DNA of 64,000 bases from Enterococcus silesiacus (GTDB lineage Bacteria; Bacillota; Bacilli; Lactobacillales; Enterococcaceae): assembly GCA_001465115.1 (NCBI GenBank), contig CP013614.1:2480001-2544000 (forward strand), read 5' to 3'. The notes beneath the pieces were generated by a model, which saw only the letters and a program-made list of their open reading frames with translations, was not told the origin of the DNA and searched no databases. This document shows positions 63,809 to 64,000 of the stretch, piece by piece. The position numbers and the translations under genes were made by a program. The number at the start of each line of letters is the position of its first letter. Within the stretch, counting starts at the first letter, position 1.

Positions 63809-64000
63809 CTATTCTTTGATACTTCTCAAAATATAATAACCTTTATCTTTTGTAACAATTTCTACATTTCCAAAGACTGCTTCCATTTTTTTCTCAGCAC
63901 TCGGTGCGCCTTGTTTCTTCTGAATCACGATGGTCAACGTTCCACCAACTAAAAGTCTGGGATGTGCTTCACTTAAAATTTCATGAACTACTCTTTTCCC
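63809..64000 (-). CDS. RsmC-like 16S rRNA methyltransferase, C-terminal part
   Basis: Only the last 64 codons are in the window; the rest lies beyond the right edge. The end reads VVHEILSEAHPRLLVGG, then LTIVIQKKQGAPSAEKKM, then DKGYYILRSIKE, the typical C-terminus of the RsmC/YbxB class of SAM-dependent methyltransferases, which methylate guanine 1207 of 16S rRNA in Escherichia coli. The symbol is withheld because the catalytic core is not visible. Confidence 0.8.
   Translation of the reverse strand, partial: GKRVVHEILSEAHPRLLVGGTLTIVIQKKQGAPSAEKKMEAVFGNVEIVTKDKGYYILRSIKE

Noticed and set aside
1..64000. CRISPR array, prophage or intact insertion sequence
   Set aside because: No regularly spaced short repeats, no phage structural genes and no transposase were found; the only recombinase homologue stands alone.

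Overview
The window is a low-GC Firmicute chromosome segment. Gene content, codon use and the str operon proteins point to Enterococcus, probably a non-faecalis species of the E. faecalis group; the species is inference. There are no rRNA or tRNA genes, CRISPR arrays or intact transposons.

Layout. (1) 1-4644: the start of a myo-inositol catabolic operon (iolA-iolB-iolC, leftward, continuing off the edge) with divergent iolR and a small tautomerase-like gene. (2) 4645-5175: a gene-free stretch of terminators, inverted repeats and a 97-bp repeat that recurs at 9670. (3) 5176-9335: a leftward operon for a SAM-cleaving (DUF62) enzyme and an ECF transporter, followed by a PadR/DUF2812 pair (9776-10646) with operators built into its promoter. 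(4) 10882-15325: the str operon rpsL-rpsG-fusA-tuf. (5) 15791-22216: a secreted papain-like protease with bacterial Ig-like repeats, rpiA, a serine-recombinase homologue lacking the catalytic serine, gpmA, a small hypothetical gene and an iron alcohol dehydrogenase. (6) 22387-35744: a nucleoside salvage block (pdp-deoC-cdd-BmpA-type ABC importer-deoB-punA-deoD), a LacI-type regulator, a UreI/AmiS-type channel and adenosine deaminase. (7) 35839-55947: an N-glycan foraging locus: secreted GH85 endoglycosidase, cytosolic GH20, GH38, GH125 and GH92 enzymes, a ROK sugar kinase, a GntR/LacI-type regulator, a YesN/YesM-type two-component system with DUF624 protein, and a three-gene sugar ABC importer without its own ATPase. 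(8) 56309-63797: an operon combining a second ECF transporter, ribokinase, LacI regulator, nucleoside hydrolase and a YfcC-type permease. (9) 63809-64000: the 3' end of an rsmC-like rRNA methyltransferase gene.

How the parts fit. Nucleosides appear to be used by two routes: import plus phosphorolysis (section 6), and import plus hydrolysis with ribose phosphorylation (section 8). For glycans, the GH85 enzyme would release oligosaccharides outside the cell, the ABC importer would bring them in, exoglycosidases would trim them and the ROK kinase would phosphorylate a released hexose. CcpA/LacI-type sites lie at the promoters of the sugar and nucleoside operons, suggesting shared catabolite control. 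The least characterised parts are the ECF-ribokinase-nucleoside hydrolase operon, the SAM-hydrolase/ECF operon with a possible leader attenuator, and the Ser-to-Thr recombinase homologue.
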